Shown piece after piece: positions 10,522 to 21,786 of a stretch of DNA of 64,000 nt. Every line of letters starts with the position of its first letter. Within the stretch, counting starts at the first letter, position 1. A program made the position numbers and the translations under genes. The stretch spans positions 806,001 to 870,000 of the forward strand of contig NZ_CADIJM010000001.1 of the NCBI RefSeq assembly GCF_902859585.1. Direction: 5' to 3'. This DNA comes from Achromobacter animicus. GTDB lineage: Bacteria > Pseudomonadota > Gammaproteobacteria > Burkholderiales > Burkholderiaceae_B. Below the pieces are notes generated by a model. The model was not told where the DNA came from. It saw only the letters and a program-made list of their open reading frames with translations, and searched no databases.

Positions 10522-10830
10522 TCACCCTTTTTTCATGATGAAGGCCAGCAGCAGCATGGACAGCACGAAGCTGATCCACACCGATGGCGGCTGATCCAGC
10601 GAAAACCACTCGACCGCCTTCTGGCCAAACCCCAGAAACGCCAGGTTGAGCCACGCCGCGGCCATCAGGCCGATGAAGAGCCGGTCGCCCCGCGTCGTGC
10701 GCAGTGGCAAAAATCCCTTGCGCTCCTGCGTGGGCGACTTCAGCTCCCAGATCGTCATGCCCACCAGCATCAGCACGATGCAGCTGAAGAACACGGCAAC
10801 CGGGGTGGTCCACACCATCCAGCTGAACAT
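10522..10830 (-). CDS. DUF2160 small membrane protein of the glycerol transporter operon
   Basis: A 102-residue protein with three hydrophobic segments (about 5-25, 50-70 and 75-98) separated by a basic cytoplasmic loop (TQERKGFLPLRTTRGDR). DUF2160 proteins occur between the permease and binding-protein genes of glpSTPQV-type operons, as here. Its role is not established; an accessory membrane subunit is plausible. AGGAGG lies 8 bp upstream of ATG 10830, which favours that start over the GTG two codons earlier. Confidence 0.8.
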   Translation of the reverse strand: MFSWMVWTTPVAVFFSCIVLMLVGMTIWELKSPTQERKGFLPLRTTRGDRLFIGLMAAAWLNLAFLGFGQKAVEWFSLDQPPSVWISFVLSMLLLAFIMKKG

Positions 10831-10857
10831 GGGCACGCCCTCCTGTAGTCCCGATGC

Positions 10858-11662
10858 CTACACGCGGCCCATCGCGAAGCCCTTCGCGATGTAGTGCCGC
10901 ACGAACCAGATGACGATGCCGCCCGGCACGATGGTCAGCACGCCCGCGGCCGCCAGCACCCCCCAATCCATGCCGGATGCCGATACGGTGCGCGTCATGG
11001 TCGCGACGATGGGTTTGGCGTTCACAGACGTGAGCGTGCGCGCCAGCAGTAGCTCCACCCAGCTGAACATGAAGCAGAAGAACGCCGCCACGCCCACGCC
11101 CGACTTGATGAGCGGCAGGAAGATCGTCAGGAAAAAGCGCGGAAACGAGTACCCGTCGACATAGGCGGTCTCATCGATCTCGCGCGGCACGCCGGACATG
11201 AAGCCTTCCAGGATCCACACCGCCAGCGGCACGTTGAACACCAGGTGCGCCAGCGCCACCGCCAGGTGCGTGTCCATCAGGCCGAACGAGCTATAGAGCT
11301 GGAAGAACGGCAGCAGGAATACCGCCGGCGGCGTCATGCGGTTGGTGAGCAGCCAGAAGAACACATGCTTGTCGCCGATGAAGCGGTAACGCGAGAACGC
11401 ATAGGCGGCCGGCAGCGCCACGGCCAGCGAGACGACCGTGTTGATGACGACGTAGATCAGCGAATTGATGTAGCCGGAATACCAGGCCGGGTCGGTGAAG
11501 ATGGTGCGGTAGTGCTCGAACGTGAAGTCGCGCGGCCAGAGCGTCAGCGTGCTGACGATCTCGGTGTTCGACTTGAACGACATGTTCAGCATCCAGTACA
11601 GCGGCAGGATGGCGAACACCAGATATAGCGTCAGAAAGGCGCCGCGCCACCAGGTGGATTTC

Positions 11663-11670
<8 letters not shown>
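10858..11670 (-). CDS. glpQ: glycerol ABC importer permease 2
   Basis: A 270-residue MalG-type inner-membrane permease with about six transmembrane segments. The EAA loop, which docks to the ATPase, reads EIDETAYVDGYSFPRFFLTIFLPL near residues 170-195. Its start overlaps the glpP stop by 8 bp, indicating translational coupling. It pairs with GlpP to form the channel for the GlpS/GlpT ATPases. Not to be confused with the periplasmic phosphodiesterase that is also called GlpQ in E. coli. Confidence 0.9.
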
Positions 11671-13637
<1,967 letters not shown>

Positions 13638-13638
<1 letters not shown>

Positions 13639-14723
13639 CAGGCCACCTCCCCCGCCCCCGCCGGCTGCCGGGGCGCCGCGAGCAGCGCGCCGTCCGGGCC
13701 AAACGCGTAGGTCTGCGCGGGGTCGAAATACAGCCGCACATGCTCGTCCAGCGTGTACCGGTGCACGCCGGGCAGTTGGGCGACCACGTCGCCCGCAGCC
13801 GTCTCGGCATGGACAAAGGTGTCGGACCCGGAGATCTCGGCCAGCTTGACGCGGCCGGGCAGCTCGACGTGTCCGGGCCGCGATTCCACATCCAGCGCGC
13901 CGGCGCGCAGACCGGCCGTGATTTCGGCGTCCACGCCCGCCGGCAGCGCGCGGTCCACCGCCACGTCGCCCTGCAGCACGAACCCGCCGTTGTGGCGGCG
14001 GGCGGCGAACAGGTTCATGGGCGGGTCGCTGAAGGCGCGTGCCACGCGGATCGAATTGGGCCGGTGAAAAACCTCGGCCGTGGGGCCGTATTGCAGCAGT
14101 TCGCCCGCGTCCAGAACGGCGGTGTGGCCGCCGAGCAACAGCGCCTCGCCCGGTTCGGTGGTGGCGTAGACCACGGTCGACCGCCCCTGCGCGAACAATT
14201 CCGAGAGTTCGTCGCGCAATTCCTCGCGCAGTTTGTAGTCCAGGTTGACCAGGGGCTCGTCCAGCAGGATCAGCGGCGCATCCTTGGCCAGCGCCCGCGC
14301 CAGCGCCACCCGCTGCTGCTGCCCGCCCGACAGTTCGGACGGATAGCGGTCCAGCAAATGGTCGATGTGCAGCCGCGCCGCCATGGCGTGGACTTTTTCA
14401 CGCGTGTCGCGCTCGCCGCGCAGCTTGAGCGGCGAGGCGATGTTGTCGTAGACCGACATGGACGGATAGTTGATGAACTGCTGGTAGACCATCGCCACGT
14501 TGCGCTGGCGGACGGGCACGCCGGTGACGTCCGCGCCGTCGACCCGCACGTGGCCCTCGGAAGGCCGGTCCAGCCCGGCCATGATGCGCATCAGCGAGGT
14601 CTTGCCGGCCAGGGTGGCCCCCAGCAGGACGGTCATGGCCCCCGGAACCGGGGCCAGGCTCATGGGATACAGGTGCGTCTGCGAGCCGGCCCGCAAAGCT
14701 ATCCCGTCCAAGGTCAGCTGCAT
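13638..14723 (-). CDS. glpS: glycerol ABC importer ATPase lacking the H-loop histidine
   Basis: A 361-residue MalK-like ATPase and first gene of the leftward operon. Walker A is GATLAGKT (35-42), the Q-loop is in VYQQF, the signature is a canonical LSGGQ (131-135), and Walker B is LLDEP. The switch region reads YATTEPGEAL: the conserved His is Thr189. A TOBE-like C-terminal domain follows. The start ATG at 14723 has GAGGAG 6 bp upstream. Together with GlpT it should form a heterodimer with unequal ATP sites. Confidence 0.9.
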
Positions 14724-14944
14724 CTAGTCTCCTCAACCTACTTATACGTCCCTGTTTTCTACGGACTTCGGTATTCGGCACAGCGTCCCAGCTTGCGCGC
14801 CGCCACGTTCCGGCGCGGGCGCAACACGATGAGCATACTCTTTCAGATGGCTTTCGTTTTTTGTGCGTTTTACTGAAGAAGCGAACAAAAAACAATCTTG
14901 CGGTGCGTCATTATTTTTCGCTTTTGTTGTTTTATCATTCGAAC
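14724..14944. promoter_or_regulatory. divergent glpS / glpR control region with TTCG half-sites
   Basis: This 221-bp gap serves both the leftward transporter operon and the rightward glpR-glpD genes. Its right half is strikingly AT-rich. TTCG or CGAA cores in T-rich or A-rich context occur at 14853-14856, 14882-14885 and 14917-14920, and a TTCGAA palindrome lies at 14938-14943 next to the glpR start. Known GlpR operators contain TTCG/CGAA half-sites, so these are candidate operators; that assignment is inference. Confidence 0.5.
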
Positions 14945-15736
14945 ATGACACTGAATCCACGACAGAGCGCGCTGATCGAAATGGTGCGGGCCCAGGGCTC
15001 GGCCTCGATTGAAGAGCTTGCCAAACGTTTCGACGTCACGCTGCAGACCGTGCGGCGGGACGTCAACATCCTTTCGGAAGCCGGCCTGCTATCGCGCTTT
15101 CATGGCGGGGTGCGCATTGAAGCCTCCACCATCGAGAACATCGCCTACCGCAAGCGCCAGGGGCTGCACGCCGCGGGCAAGCAGCGCATCGCCGAAGCCG
15201 TGGCCCGCGCCGTGCCGGACGGCTGTTCGCTGATCCTGAACATCGGCACCACCACCGAGGCCATTGCGCGCGCGCTGCTGCGCCATCGCGGACTGCGTGT
15301 CATCACGAACAACCTGCACGTGGCCGACATCCTGTCCGACAACCCGGATTGCGAAGTCATCGTCGCCGGCGGCGTGGTGCGCTCGCGCGACCGCGGCATC
15401 GTCGGCGAAGCCACGATGGACTTCATCCGCCAGTTCAAGGTCGACATCGGCCTGATCGGCATTTCGGGCATCGAGGCCGACGGCACCCTGCGCGACTACG
15501 ACTTCCGCGAAGTGCGCGTGGCGCGCACGATCATCGAGCAGTCGCGCGAGGTCTGGCTGGCCGCCGACAGCAGCAAGTTCAAGCGCCAGGCCATGGTGGA
15601 ACTGGCGCATATCTCGCAGATCGACCGCTTCTTCACCGACGCGCATCCGCAGGAACCGCTGGCACAAGTGTTGCTGGACGCCGGCGTGCGCTGCGACGTC
15701 GCCGCCGCACCGCACGTCCCCAAACCTACACCCTGA
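14945..15736 (+). CDS. glpR: DeoR-family repressor of glycerol utilisation
   Basis: A 263-residue DeoR-family protein. The N-terminal helix-turn-helix is in SIEELAKRFDVTLQTVRRDVNILSEAG (about 20-46), and the C-terminal ligand-sensing domain carries NIGTTTEAIA (about 100) and the GGVVRSRDRGIVG segment. In the family this domain senses a phosphorylated sugar or polyol, expected here to be glycerol 3-phosphate. It is divergent from glpS and followed after 92 bp by glpD, so it probably controls both. I chose the ATG at 14945, where the family N-terminus begins. Confidence 0.88.
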   Translation: MTLNPRQSALIEMVRAQGSASIEELAKRFDVTLQTVRRDVNILSEAGLLSRFHGGVRIEASTIENIAYRKRQGLHAAGKQRIAEAVARAVPDGCSLILNIGTTTEAIARALLRHRGLRVITNNLHVADILSDNPDCEVIVAGGVVRSRDRGIVGEATMDFIRQFKVDIGLIGISGIEADGTLRDYDFREVRVARTIIEQSREVWLAADSSKFKRQAMVELAHISQIDRFFTDAHPQEPLAQVLLDAGVRCDVAAAPHVPKPTP

Positions 15737-15828
15737 CCCGAGCGCCGCCGCGGACGCATCGTCCGCGCAAGCCCCGCCGGCAAGCACATCGACGCATTTA
15801 CCTCGCGGCCCTGCCGCCCTAAAAGAAC

Positions 15829-17427
15829 ATGAACCAACCCCTCGCCTCCGTCACCCCGCCCGACCGCAGCCGTCTTCTGAACACGCTGGACAACACGCAT
15901 TCCTGGGACGTCATCGTCATCGGCGGCGGCGCAACCGGCTTGGGCACGGCGGTCGACGCCGCCGCGCGCGGCTACCGGACGCTGCTGATCGAAGGCGCCG
16001 ACTTCGCCAAGGGCACGTCCAGCAAGGCTACCAAGCTGGTGCACGGCGGCGTGCGCTATCTGGCGCAAGGCAACGTCAGCCTGGTGCGCGAGGCCCTGCA
16101 TGAACGCGGCCTGCTCAACCGCAACGCGCCGCACCTGGTGTGGCCGCTGGGCTTTGTGGTGCCGGCCTACACGATGCTGGACCAGCCGTTCTACGGCATC
16201 GGCCTGAAGATGTACGACATGCTGGCCGGCAAGCTGAACCTGTCGCCCAGCCGCTGGCTGTCGCGCCGCGAAACGCTGGCCAACGCCCCCACCCTTGCGG
16301 AAACTGTCAGCGGGCGCAGCCTGAAGGGCGGCGTGCTGTACTACGACGGCCAGTTCGACGACGCGCGCCTGGCCATGAGCCTGATGCGCACGCTATTCGA
16401 CCTGGGCGGCACGGCAGTCAACTACGTGCGCGCCACGGGCCTGACCACCACCAACGGCAAGGTCGACGGCGTGACCGCACAGGACGTGATCGGCGGCGCG
16501 TCGTTCACGCTGCGCGCGCGCTGCGTGGTCAACGCCACCGGCGTGTGGGTGGACGCCGTACGCCGCATGGAAGACAAGAACGCGCAGACGATGGTCGCGC
16601 CCAGCCAGGGCGTGCACCTGACGCTGCCGCAGGATTTCCTGCCCGGCAAGCGTGCCGTGCTGATTCCCAAGACCGATGACGGCCGCGTGCTGTTCGTGGT
16701 GCCCTGGAACGGCCACACCATCGTCGGCACCACCGACACGCCGCGCCAGGACCTGCCGCTGGACCCGGATGCCGGCGCACAGGACGTGGATTTCATCCTG
16801 AGCACCGCCGCGCGCTATCTCAGCCGCAAGCCGACGCGCGACGACGTGACCAGCGTCTGGGCCGGCCTGCGTCCGCTGGTCAAGGCGACCGGCGAAGCCT
16901 CCACCAAGAAGCTGTCGCGCGAGCACACGATTCTGGTGTCCAAGGCCGGCCTCGTGACGGTCACCGGCGGCAAGTGGACGACGTACCGCCGCATGGCGCA
17001 GGACGTGGTCGACACCGCCATCCAGCATCAGTTGCTGACGCAGGCCTCGTGCCGCACCGAATCATTGCCGCTGCATGGCGCCAATGGTCTTGCACCGTCG
17101 CAGGAACACGCCGGCACGCCGGACAGCTACTACGGCAGCGATCTGGCGACGTTGCAGGCGTTGCCCGGCGCGCAGCGCATGCTGGTCAAGGCCAGCGGCC
17201 TGACCGAAGCGCACGTGCGTTTTGCGGCGCGCTTTGAACTGGCGCGTAGTGCCGAGGACGTGTTGGCGCGCCGCAACCGCGCGCTGTTCCTGGATGCCGA
17301 GGCCGCGATGCTGGCCGCGCCGGAAGTGGCCCGCATCCTGGCCGAGGAACTGGGCCACGACGCGGCCTGGCAGCAGCGCACGCTGCAGGACCTGGCCACC
17401 GTCGCGGCGACCTATCGCCTGAAGTAG
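15829..17427 (+). CDS. glpD: aerobic glycerol-3-phosphate dehydrogenase
   Basis: A 532-residue FAD enzyme that oxidises sn-glycerol 3-phosphate to dihydroxyacetone phosphate at the inner membrane and feeds electrons to quinone. The Rossmann motif is VIVIGGGATGLG (about 28-39), followed by the DAAARGYRTLLIEGADFAKG segment and the family signature TSSKATKLVHGGVRYL. The C-terminal cap domain is complete, and the length matches GlpD. Neither a glycerol kinase (glpK) nor a facilitator (glpF) gene is in the window; GlpK must be encoded elsewhere for this module to work on glycerol. Confidence 0.95.
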   Translation: MNQPLASVTPPDRSRLLNTLDNTHSWDVIVIGGGATGLGTAVDAAARGYRTLLIEGADFAKGTSSKATKLVHGGVRYLAQGNVSLVREALHERGLLNRNAPHLVWPLGFVVPAYTMLDQPFYGIGLKMYDMLAGKLNLSPSRWLSRRETLANAPTLAETVSGRSLKGGVLYYDGQFDDARLAMSLMRTLFDLGGTAVNYVRATGLTTTNGKVDGVTAQDVIGGASFTLRARCVVNATGVWVDAVRRMEDKNAQTMVAPSQGVHLTLPQDFLPGKRAVLIPKTDDGRVLFVVPWNGHTIVGTTDTPRQDLPLDPDAGAQDVDFILSTAARYLSRKPTRDDVTSVWAGLRPLVKATGEASTKKLSREHTILVSKAGLVTVTGGKWTTYRRMAQDVVDTAIQHQLLTQASCRTESLPLHGANGLAPSQEHAGTPDSYYGSDLATLQALPGAQRMLVKASGLTEAHVRFAARFELARSAEDVLARRNRALFLDAEAAMLAAPEVARILAEELGHDAAWQQRTLQDLATVAATYRLK

Positions 17428-17444
17428 TTCGCTACGGTAAACCG

Positions 17445-18044
17445 CTACGGCACGCGCAGGCGGCTTTCGCGGATCAACGATTCGAACACGCGCAGCAGGT
17501 CGGGATCGAACTTCGATCCCGACTCCTGGTTCAGGATGTCCATGATCTGCGTGTGCGAGCGCGCCGGATGGTAGGGCCGCGTATCGCCAAGCGCGTCGTA
17601 GGAATCGGCCACCGAGATGATCCGCGCATGCAGCGGGATGGCGTGGCCGGCAAGACCGTCCGGATAACCGGAGCCGTCGACATGCTCGTGATGGTGCCGC
17701 ACCGCCAGCGCAATGGCCTCGCGCTGCGGCATCGCGGTCTGCATGATGAGGGCAGCGCCCGCGGCGGCGTGCGCCTTCATGATTTCCCAGTCTTCCCATA
17801 CCAGCCGGTGCGGGCTGTGCAGCACACGATCGGGCGTGGCGATCTTGCCCACGTCGTGAAGCCGCGCGGCCACGGCAATGACGTCCACCTCGTGCTCGGC
17901 CAGTCCACAGGCTTCGGCCAGCGCCACGCTCAGCGCAGCCACTCTATTGCAATGCCGGCCGGTGGCGGGGTCACGCGCCTGTATTGCGGCAAAGAGCGCC
18001 GCTTCATAGGATCCTGCGGAGATGTCGGGTACGTCGGGGGGCAT
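17445..18044 (-). CDS. stand-alone HD-GYP domain phosphodiesterase
   Basis: A 199-residue protein that is almost only an HD-GYP domain, with no receiver or sensor part. Metal ligands and signature are intact: HD in ARLHDVGKIA (63-64), and HHEHVDGSGYPDG (119-130) containing GYP. Such domains hydrolyse c-di-GMP to pGpG or GMP. I use the ATG at 18044 (MPPDVPD); the upstream open frame has no recognisable content. It converges on glpD with an 17-bp gap and is not obviously related to glycerol metabolism. Confidence 0.85.
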   Translation of the reverse strand: MPPDVPDISAGSYEAALFAAIQARDPATGRHCNRVAALSVALAEACGLAEHEVDVIAVAARLHDVGKIATPDRVLHSPHRLVWEDWEIMKAHAAAGAALIMQTAMPQREAIALAVRHHHEHVDGSGYPDGLAGHAIPLHARIISVADSYDALGDTRPYHPARSHTQIMDILNQESGSKFDPDLLRVFESLIRESRLRVP

Positions 18045-18187
18045 TGGAAAACTGCGCGCCGCACTGGCATGGCGGCGCGCGCATATCGGAAAGCCGGAAT
18101 TCTGACACAATTCGCAACGATGTCCGGCCGCCGCGCGTCGGGCGCGGGGCCGGGCTTCGCCTTCCTGCTGTTGTGCCGTGACGGCGT

Positions 18188-18868
18188 TCAGTCTTTCAGG
18201 CGTTCCAGCAGCGCCTTGGCCACGCCCACCGACGAGCCGGGATTCTGCCCCGTGATGAGCAGGCCGTCGCTGACCACATGCGACTGCCAGTCCGGCCCGC
18301 TGCTGTACAGCCCGCCCAGCTTTTTCAGCTCGTCTTCCACCAGGAACGGCACCACATCGGTCAGCTGCACGGCGGCTTCTTCCGCATTGGAAAAGCCCGT
18401 GACCTGCCTGCCCTGCACCAGCGGCTTGCCGTCGGCGGTCTTGGCATGGCGCAGCACGCCGGGCGCATGGCACACGGCCGAGACCGGCTTGCCCGCGGCC
18501 AGCATGGTCTCGATCAGCGCCACCGATTTGGCGTCCTCGGCCAGGTCCCACAGCGGGCCGTGACCGCCCGGGTAGAAGACCGCGTCGTAATCCGACGCCT
18601 GCACGTCGGACAGCCGGCGCGTGGACGCCAACACGCGCTGCGCATCCGCGTCTTTCTGGAAGCGGCGCGTGTCGTCGGTCTGCGCGTCAGGATCGTCGCT
18701 CTTGGGATCCAGCGGCGGCTGGCCGCCCAGCGGCGAGGCCAGCGTGATCTTCGCGCCCGCGTCCAGGAACGCGTAGTACGGCGCCGCAAACTCTTCCAGC
18801 CAGAAACCCGTCTTGCGGCCGGTGTTGCCCAGCGTGTCGTGGGAAGTCAGCACGATCAGGATGTTCAT
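18188..18868 (-). CDS. DJ-1/PfpI family protein, Hsp31-like
   Basis: A 226-residue protein of the class I glutamine-amidotransferase-like fold. The nucleophile Cys is in AVCHAPG at the elbow, with Glu contributed by the LEEFAAPY region, as in Hsp31/YhbO-like glyoxalases and chaperones. Start choice: the ATG at 18868 has GGAG 6 bp upstream, better than the ATG four codons earlier. It overlaps the upstream reductase stop in an ATGA junction, so the two are translationally coupled, consistent with a role in carbonyl or electrophile stress. Confidence 0.87.
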   Translation of the reverse strand: MNILIVLTSHDTLGNTGRKTGFWLEEFAAPYYAFLDAGAKITLASPLGGQPPLDPKSDDPDAQTDDTRRFQKDADAQRVLASTRRLSDVQASDYDAVFYPGGHGPLWDLAEDAKSVALIETMLAAGKPVSAVCHAPGVLRHAKTADGKPLVQGRQVTGFSNAEEAAVQLTDVVPFLVEDELKKLGGLYSSGPDWQSHVVSDGLLITGQNPGSSVGVAKALLERLKD

Positions 18869-19914
18869 GTAGCGCTCCATTCGTCAGGGCCGACGCGCAC
18901 AATGCGCTTGCCGGCGTTTTCACCCTTGAGCAGCCCGATCAGCCCGCGCGGGGCGTTCTCCAGGCCGTCGACCACGTCTTCACGGTATTTGATGCGTCCT
19001 TGCTTGATGAGGTCCTGCATGGCCTCGCGGAATTCGCCGTAGCGATGCGCATATTCGTTGAAGATGATGAAGCCCTGCATCCGCAGCCGCTTTGTCAGGA
19101 TGGTGCGCATCAGCAGCGCCAGGCGATCCGGGCCCTCGGGCTGGCTGGTGGCGTTGTAAGCCGAGATCAGGCCGCAGACGGGGATGCGGGCGCGCGGGTT
19201 CAACAAGGGCAGCACGGCATCGAAGACCGCGCCGCCGACGTTTTCAAAGTACACGTCGATGCCTTGCGGCGCCGCCTTTGCCAGGCGCCCGGGCAGGTCC
19301 GGCTGACGGTGGTCCACGCATTCGTCAAAGCCCAGTTCCTCGACCACGTAGCGGCACTTGTCCGGCCCGCCCGCAATGCCGACGACCCTGCAGCCGTGGA
19401 TCTTGGCGATCTGGCCGACCACCGCGCCGACCGCGCCGCTGGCCGCGGCGACCACAACCGTTTCACCGGCCTTGGGCTCGCCGATGTCCAGCAGCCCCAT
19501 GTAGCCGGTGAAGCCCGGCATGCCCAGCACGCCCAACGACCACGACGGGTTTTCGGGATTGGCGCCCAGGCGCAAGAGTCCAGCGCCGTCGGACACCGCG
19601 AAATCCTGCCAGCCGGTCTGCGCCAGGACCCACTCGCCGACCTGAAACTGCGGATTGTTGGAGGCGTGGACGCGGGTGACCGTACCGCCCACCATCGGCT
19701 CGCCGATCTGCACGGGCTCGGCATAGGACGGCGCGTCGCTCATGCGGCCGCGCATGTAGGGGTCGAGCGACAGATAGACGGTGCGCAGCAGCACCTGGCC
19801 CGGTCCCGGTTGAGGGATGTCGCCGGTTTCCAGGCGGAAGTCGGCATCGGTGGGTTCGCCGTGCGGCCGGGCGGCAAGCACGATGCGACGGTTGGTGGAT
19901 GCGGATTGCGGCAT
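18865..19914 (-). CDS. NADP-dependent zinc-free medium-chain reductase, CurA-like
   Basis: A 349-residue MDR-family oxidoreductase of the CurA / leukotriene B4 12-hydroxydehydrogenase type. The nucleotide motif AASGAVGAVVGQIAK (about residues 160-175) and the SLDPYMRGRM segment near residue 55 are typical, and zinc ligands are absent. These enzymes reduce alpha,beta-unsaturated ketones with NADPH. It is the first gene of a two-gene leftward unit with the DJ-1-like protein and is divergent from the TetR regulator, which may control it as well as the exporter. Confidence 0.88.
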   Translation of the reverse strand: MPQSASTNRRIVLAARPHGEPTDADFRLETGDIPQPGPGQVLLRTVYLSLDPYMRGRMSDAPSYAEPVQIGEPMVGGTVTRVHASNNPQFQVGEWVLAQTGWQDFAVSDGAGLLRLGANPENPSWSLGVLGMPGFTGYMGLLDIGEPKAGETVVVAAASGAVGAVVGQIAKIHGCRVVGIAGGPDKCRYVVEELGFDECVDHRQPDLPGRLAKAAPQGIDVYFENVGGAVFDAVLPLLNPRARIPVCGLISAYNATSQPEGPDRLALLMRTILTKRLRMQGFIIFNEYAHRYGEFREAMQDLIKQGRIKYREDVVDGLENAPRGLIGLLKGENAGKRIVRVGPDEWSAT

Positions 19915-20043
19915 GAGGTTCGGTCTCCTTCGTAGCGCCGGCCGGGCCTTGCGGACAACCCCGGACGGCAGGTTGGGGAACCGGCCCATTACACCACCCA
20001 TGGCCGCGCGGCCGGCTTGAAACCCTGTTGATCGAACCCTCTT

Positions 20044-20067
20044 TTAATTAATTAAGTCTTTAATTAG
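20044..20067. promoter_or_regulatory. AT-rich candidate operator upstream of the TetR gene
   Basis: TTAATTAATTAA (20044-20055) is a perfect 12-bp palindrome, followed by a second TAATTAG element (20061-20067). It lies in a very AT-rich island 11-34 bp before the TetR start and about 130 bp before the divergent reductase start. Such short palindromes are typical TetR-family sites, so autoregulation is likely; the match to this regulator is inference. Confidence 0.5.
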
Positions 20068-20077
20068 AATCTGCCGC

Positions 20078-20830
20078 ATGTCTTCCCCCACTCGCCTTCC
20101 CGCCCGCCGGCCCGGCCGCCCGCCCCGTCCGGACAACGCCGCCGCCCGCGCCAATCTCCTGGATCTGGCCACGCAATTGTTCGCCGCCCAGGGCGTCGCC
20201 GCCACCACCATCGCCAACATTGCGCAGCGTGCGGGCGTGACGCCGGCGATGCTGCATTACTACTTCAAAAGCCGGGATCAGTTGATCGACGCGGTGGTGC
20301 TGGAACGGATCGTGCCCGTGATCGGATTTGTCTGGGCGCCCGTGCCGCTGGAGGGCGGTGGGGCCGTCATCGACGGGGCCCCCACTACCGGGCCCGGCGC
20401 ATCGCCCGACCCGGCCGCCGCCGCTCGCGGTTTCATCACCGAAGTGGTCGGCCGCGTGGTGCAAAGCGCCACGGAAAAGCCCTGGCTGCCGTCGTTGTGG
20501 ATGCACGAGGTCGTCAACGAAGGCGGCCAGTTGCGAGATCGCGTGCTGCGCCATCTGCCGTCGGACCGGCTGCAGGCGTTCGCGGGCCTCATCGCCGAAT
20601 GCCAGCGCCGCGGCGCCATCACGCCGGGCGTGGAACCGCGCCTCGTGTTCCTTTCCATCCTGGGCCTGACCCTGTTGCCGCTTGCCACGTCCAACCTGTG
20701 GCGCCGCATCTGGCAGGACGACCCGGTGGCGCAGTCGATCGATAACGAGGCGATTGCGGCCCACGCCATTGCCATGCTGACCGGCGGCCTGTTCGCGCCG
20801 TCTCTACCCTCCCCGACTCCAGGACGCTGA
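20078..20830 (+). CDS. TetR-family regulator, CecR-like
   Basis: A 250-residue protein with an N-terminal TetR helix-turn-helix (TIANIAQRAGVTPAMLHYYFKSRDQLIDAV, about 45-75) after a Pro/Arg-rich tail. The large C-terminal ligand domain resembles CecR (YbiH), the repressor that precedes ybhG-ybhF-ybhS-ybhR in E. coli. The same order occurs here: regulator, HlyD adaptor 2 bp downstream, ABC ATPase, permease. It probably represses the exporter and itself. The inducer is unknown. Confidence 0.85.
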   Translation: MSSPTRLPARRPGRPPRPDNAAARANLLDLATQLFAAQGVAATTIANIAQRAGVTPAMLHYYFKSRDQLIDAVVLERIVPVIGFVWAPVPLEGGGAVIDGAPTTGPGASPDPAAAARGFITEVVGRVVQSATEKPWLPSLWMHEVVNEGGQLRDRVLRHLPSDRLQAFAGLIAECQRRGAITPGVEPRLVFLSILGLTLLPLATSNLWRRIWQDDPVAQSIDNEAIAAHAIAMLTGGLFAPSLPSPTPGR

Positions 20831-20832
20831 CC

Positions 20833-21786
20833 ATGCGCACCTTACGCCGCCTGTCCGCCCCCCTCGCCTTGCTGCCGCTGTGTGGCTGCGGCAATAACGA
20901 CCAGCCGTTCTATCAGGGCTATGTCGAAGGCGATTACGTGTATGTCGCCTCGTCCGAACCGGGCCGCCTGGACACCCTGGCGGTGCGGCGCGGCCAGCAG
21001 GTCGACGCCAACCAGCCGCTGTACGCACTGGACGCCACACGCGAGGCCGCGGCACGCGATCAGGCGCAGGCAGAAGCGGCCGCGGCGCGCGCGCAACTGG
21101 AGGACATTGCCACCGGCAAGCGGGCGCCGGAGGTCGACGTCAGCCTGGCGCAATTGGCGCAGGCGCAGGCCGCCAGCCGCCGGTCCGCGGCGCAGCTGGC
21201 CCGCGACAATGCGCAGTTCCGCATCGGCGGCATCGCGCGCTCGCAGTTGGACGACAGCCGCGAACAGGCGCAGTCGGACGCGGCGCGCGTGCGCGAACTT
21301 CAGGCGCAGGTCGAGGTAAACCGGCTGCCCGGCCGCGACGAGGCCCGCCGCGCGCAGGCCTCCCAGGTGGAGGCCGCCGACGCCGCGCTGGCGCAGGCCG
21401 AATGGACGTTGAACCAGAAGCGGCTGGCCGCGCCGGCCGCCGGGCGGATCTTCGACACGATGTACCGCGTGGGCGAATGGGTGCCGGCCGGCAGTTCGGT
21501 CGTGAGCCTGCTGCCGCCCGGCAACATCAAGGTGCGGTTCTTCGTGCCGGAGACGGTGGTCGGGTCGCTGAAGATCGGCCAGCAGGCCACGCTGCGCTGC
21601 GACGGCTGCGGCGATCCGATCCCCGTGCGCATCGACTACGTGTCGGACCAGGCCGAATACACGCCGCCGGTCATCTACAGCCGCGAAAGCCGCAGCAAGC
21701 TGGTGTACATGGTGGAGGCCCGCCCCGCCGCCGACCAGGCGGCGCGGCTGCATCCGGGTCAGCCGGTGGAGGCGACGCTGCCATGA
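20833..21786 (+). CDS. HlyD-family adaptor of ABC exporter (YbhG-like), probable lipoprotein
   Basis: A 317-residue periplasmic adaptor. The N-terminus MRTLRRLSAPLALLPLCGCG looks like a lipoprotein signal with Cys19 as the likely lipidated residue, although the lipobox (LCGC) is unusual. A biotinyl-lipoyl-like half (GRLDTLAVRRGQQVDANQPLYALD) precedes a long Ala/Gln-rich coiled coil (about 65-190), then the second lipoyl half and a beta-barrel. It links the inner-membrane ABC exporter to the outer-membrane channel encoded downstream. The stop overlaps the ATPase start (ATGA). Confidence 0.88.
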   Translation: MRTLRRLSAPLALLPLCGCGNNDQPFYQGYVEGDYVYVASSEPGRLDTLAVRRGQQVDANQPLYALDATREAAARDQAQAEAAAARAQLEDIATGKRAPEVDVSLAQLAQAQAASRRSAAQLARDNAQFRIGGIARSQLDDSREQAQSDAARVRELQAQVEVNRLPGRDEARRAQASQVEAADAALAQAEWTLNQKRLAAPAAGRIFDTMYRVGEWVPAGSSVVSLLPPGNIKVRFFVPETVVGSLKIGQQATLRCDGCGDPIPVRIDYVSDQAEYTPPVIYSRESRSKLVYMVEARPAADQAARLHPGQPVEATLP

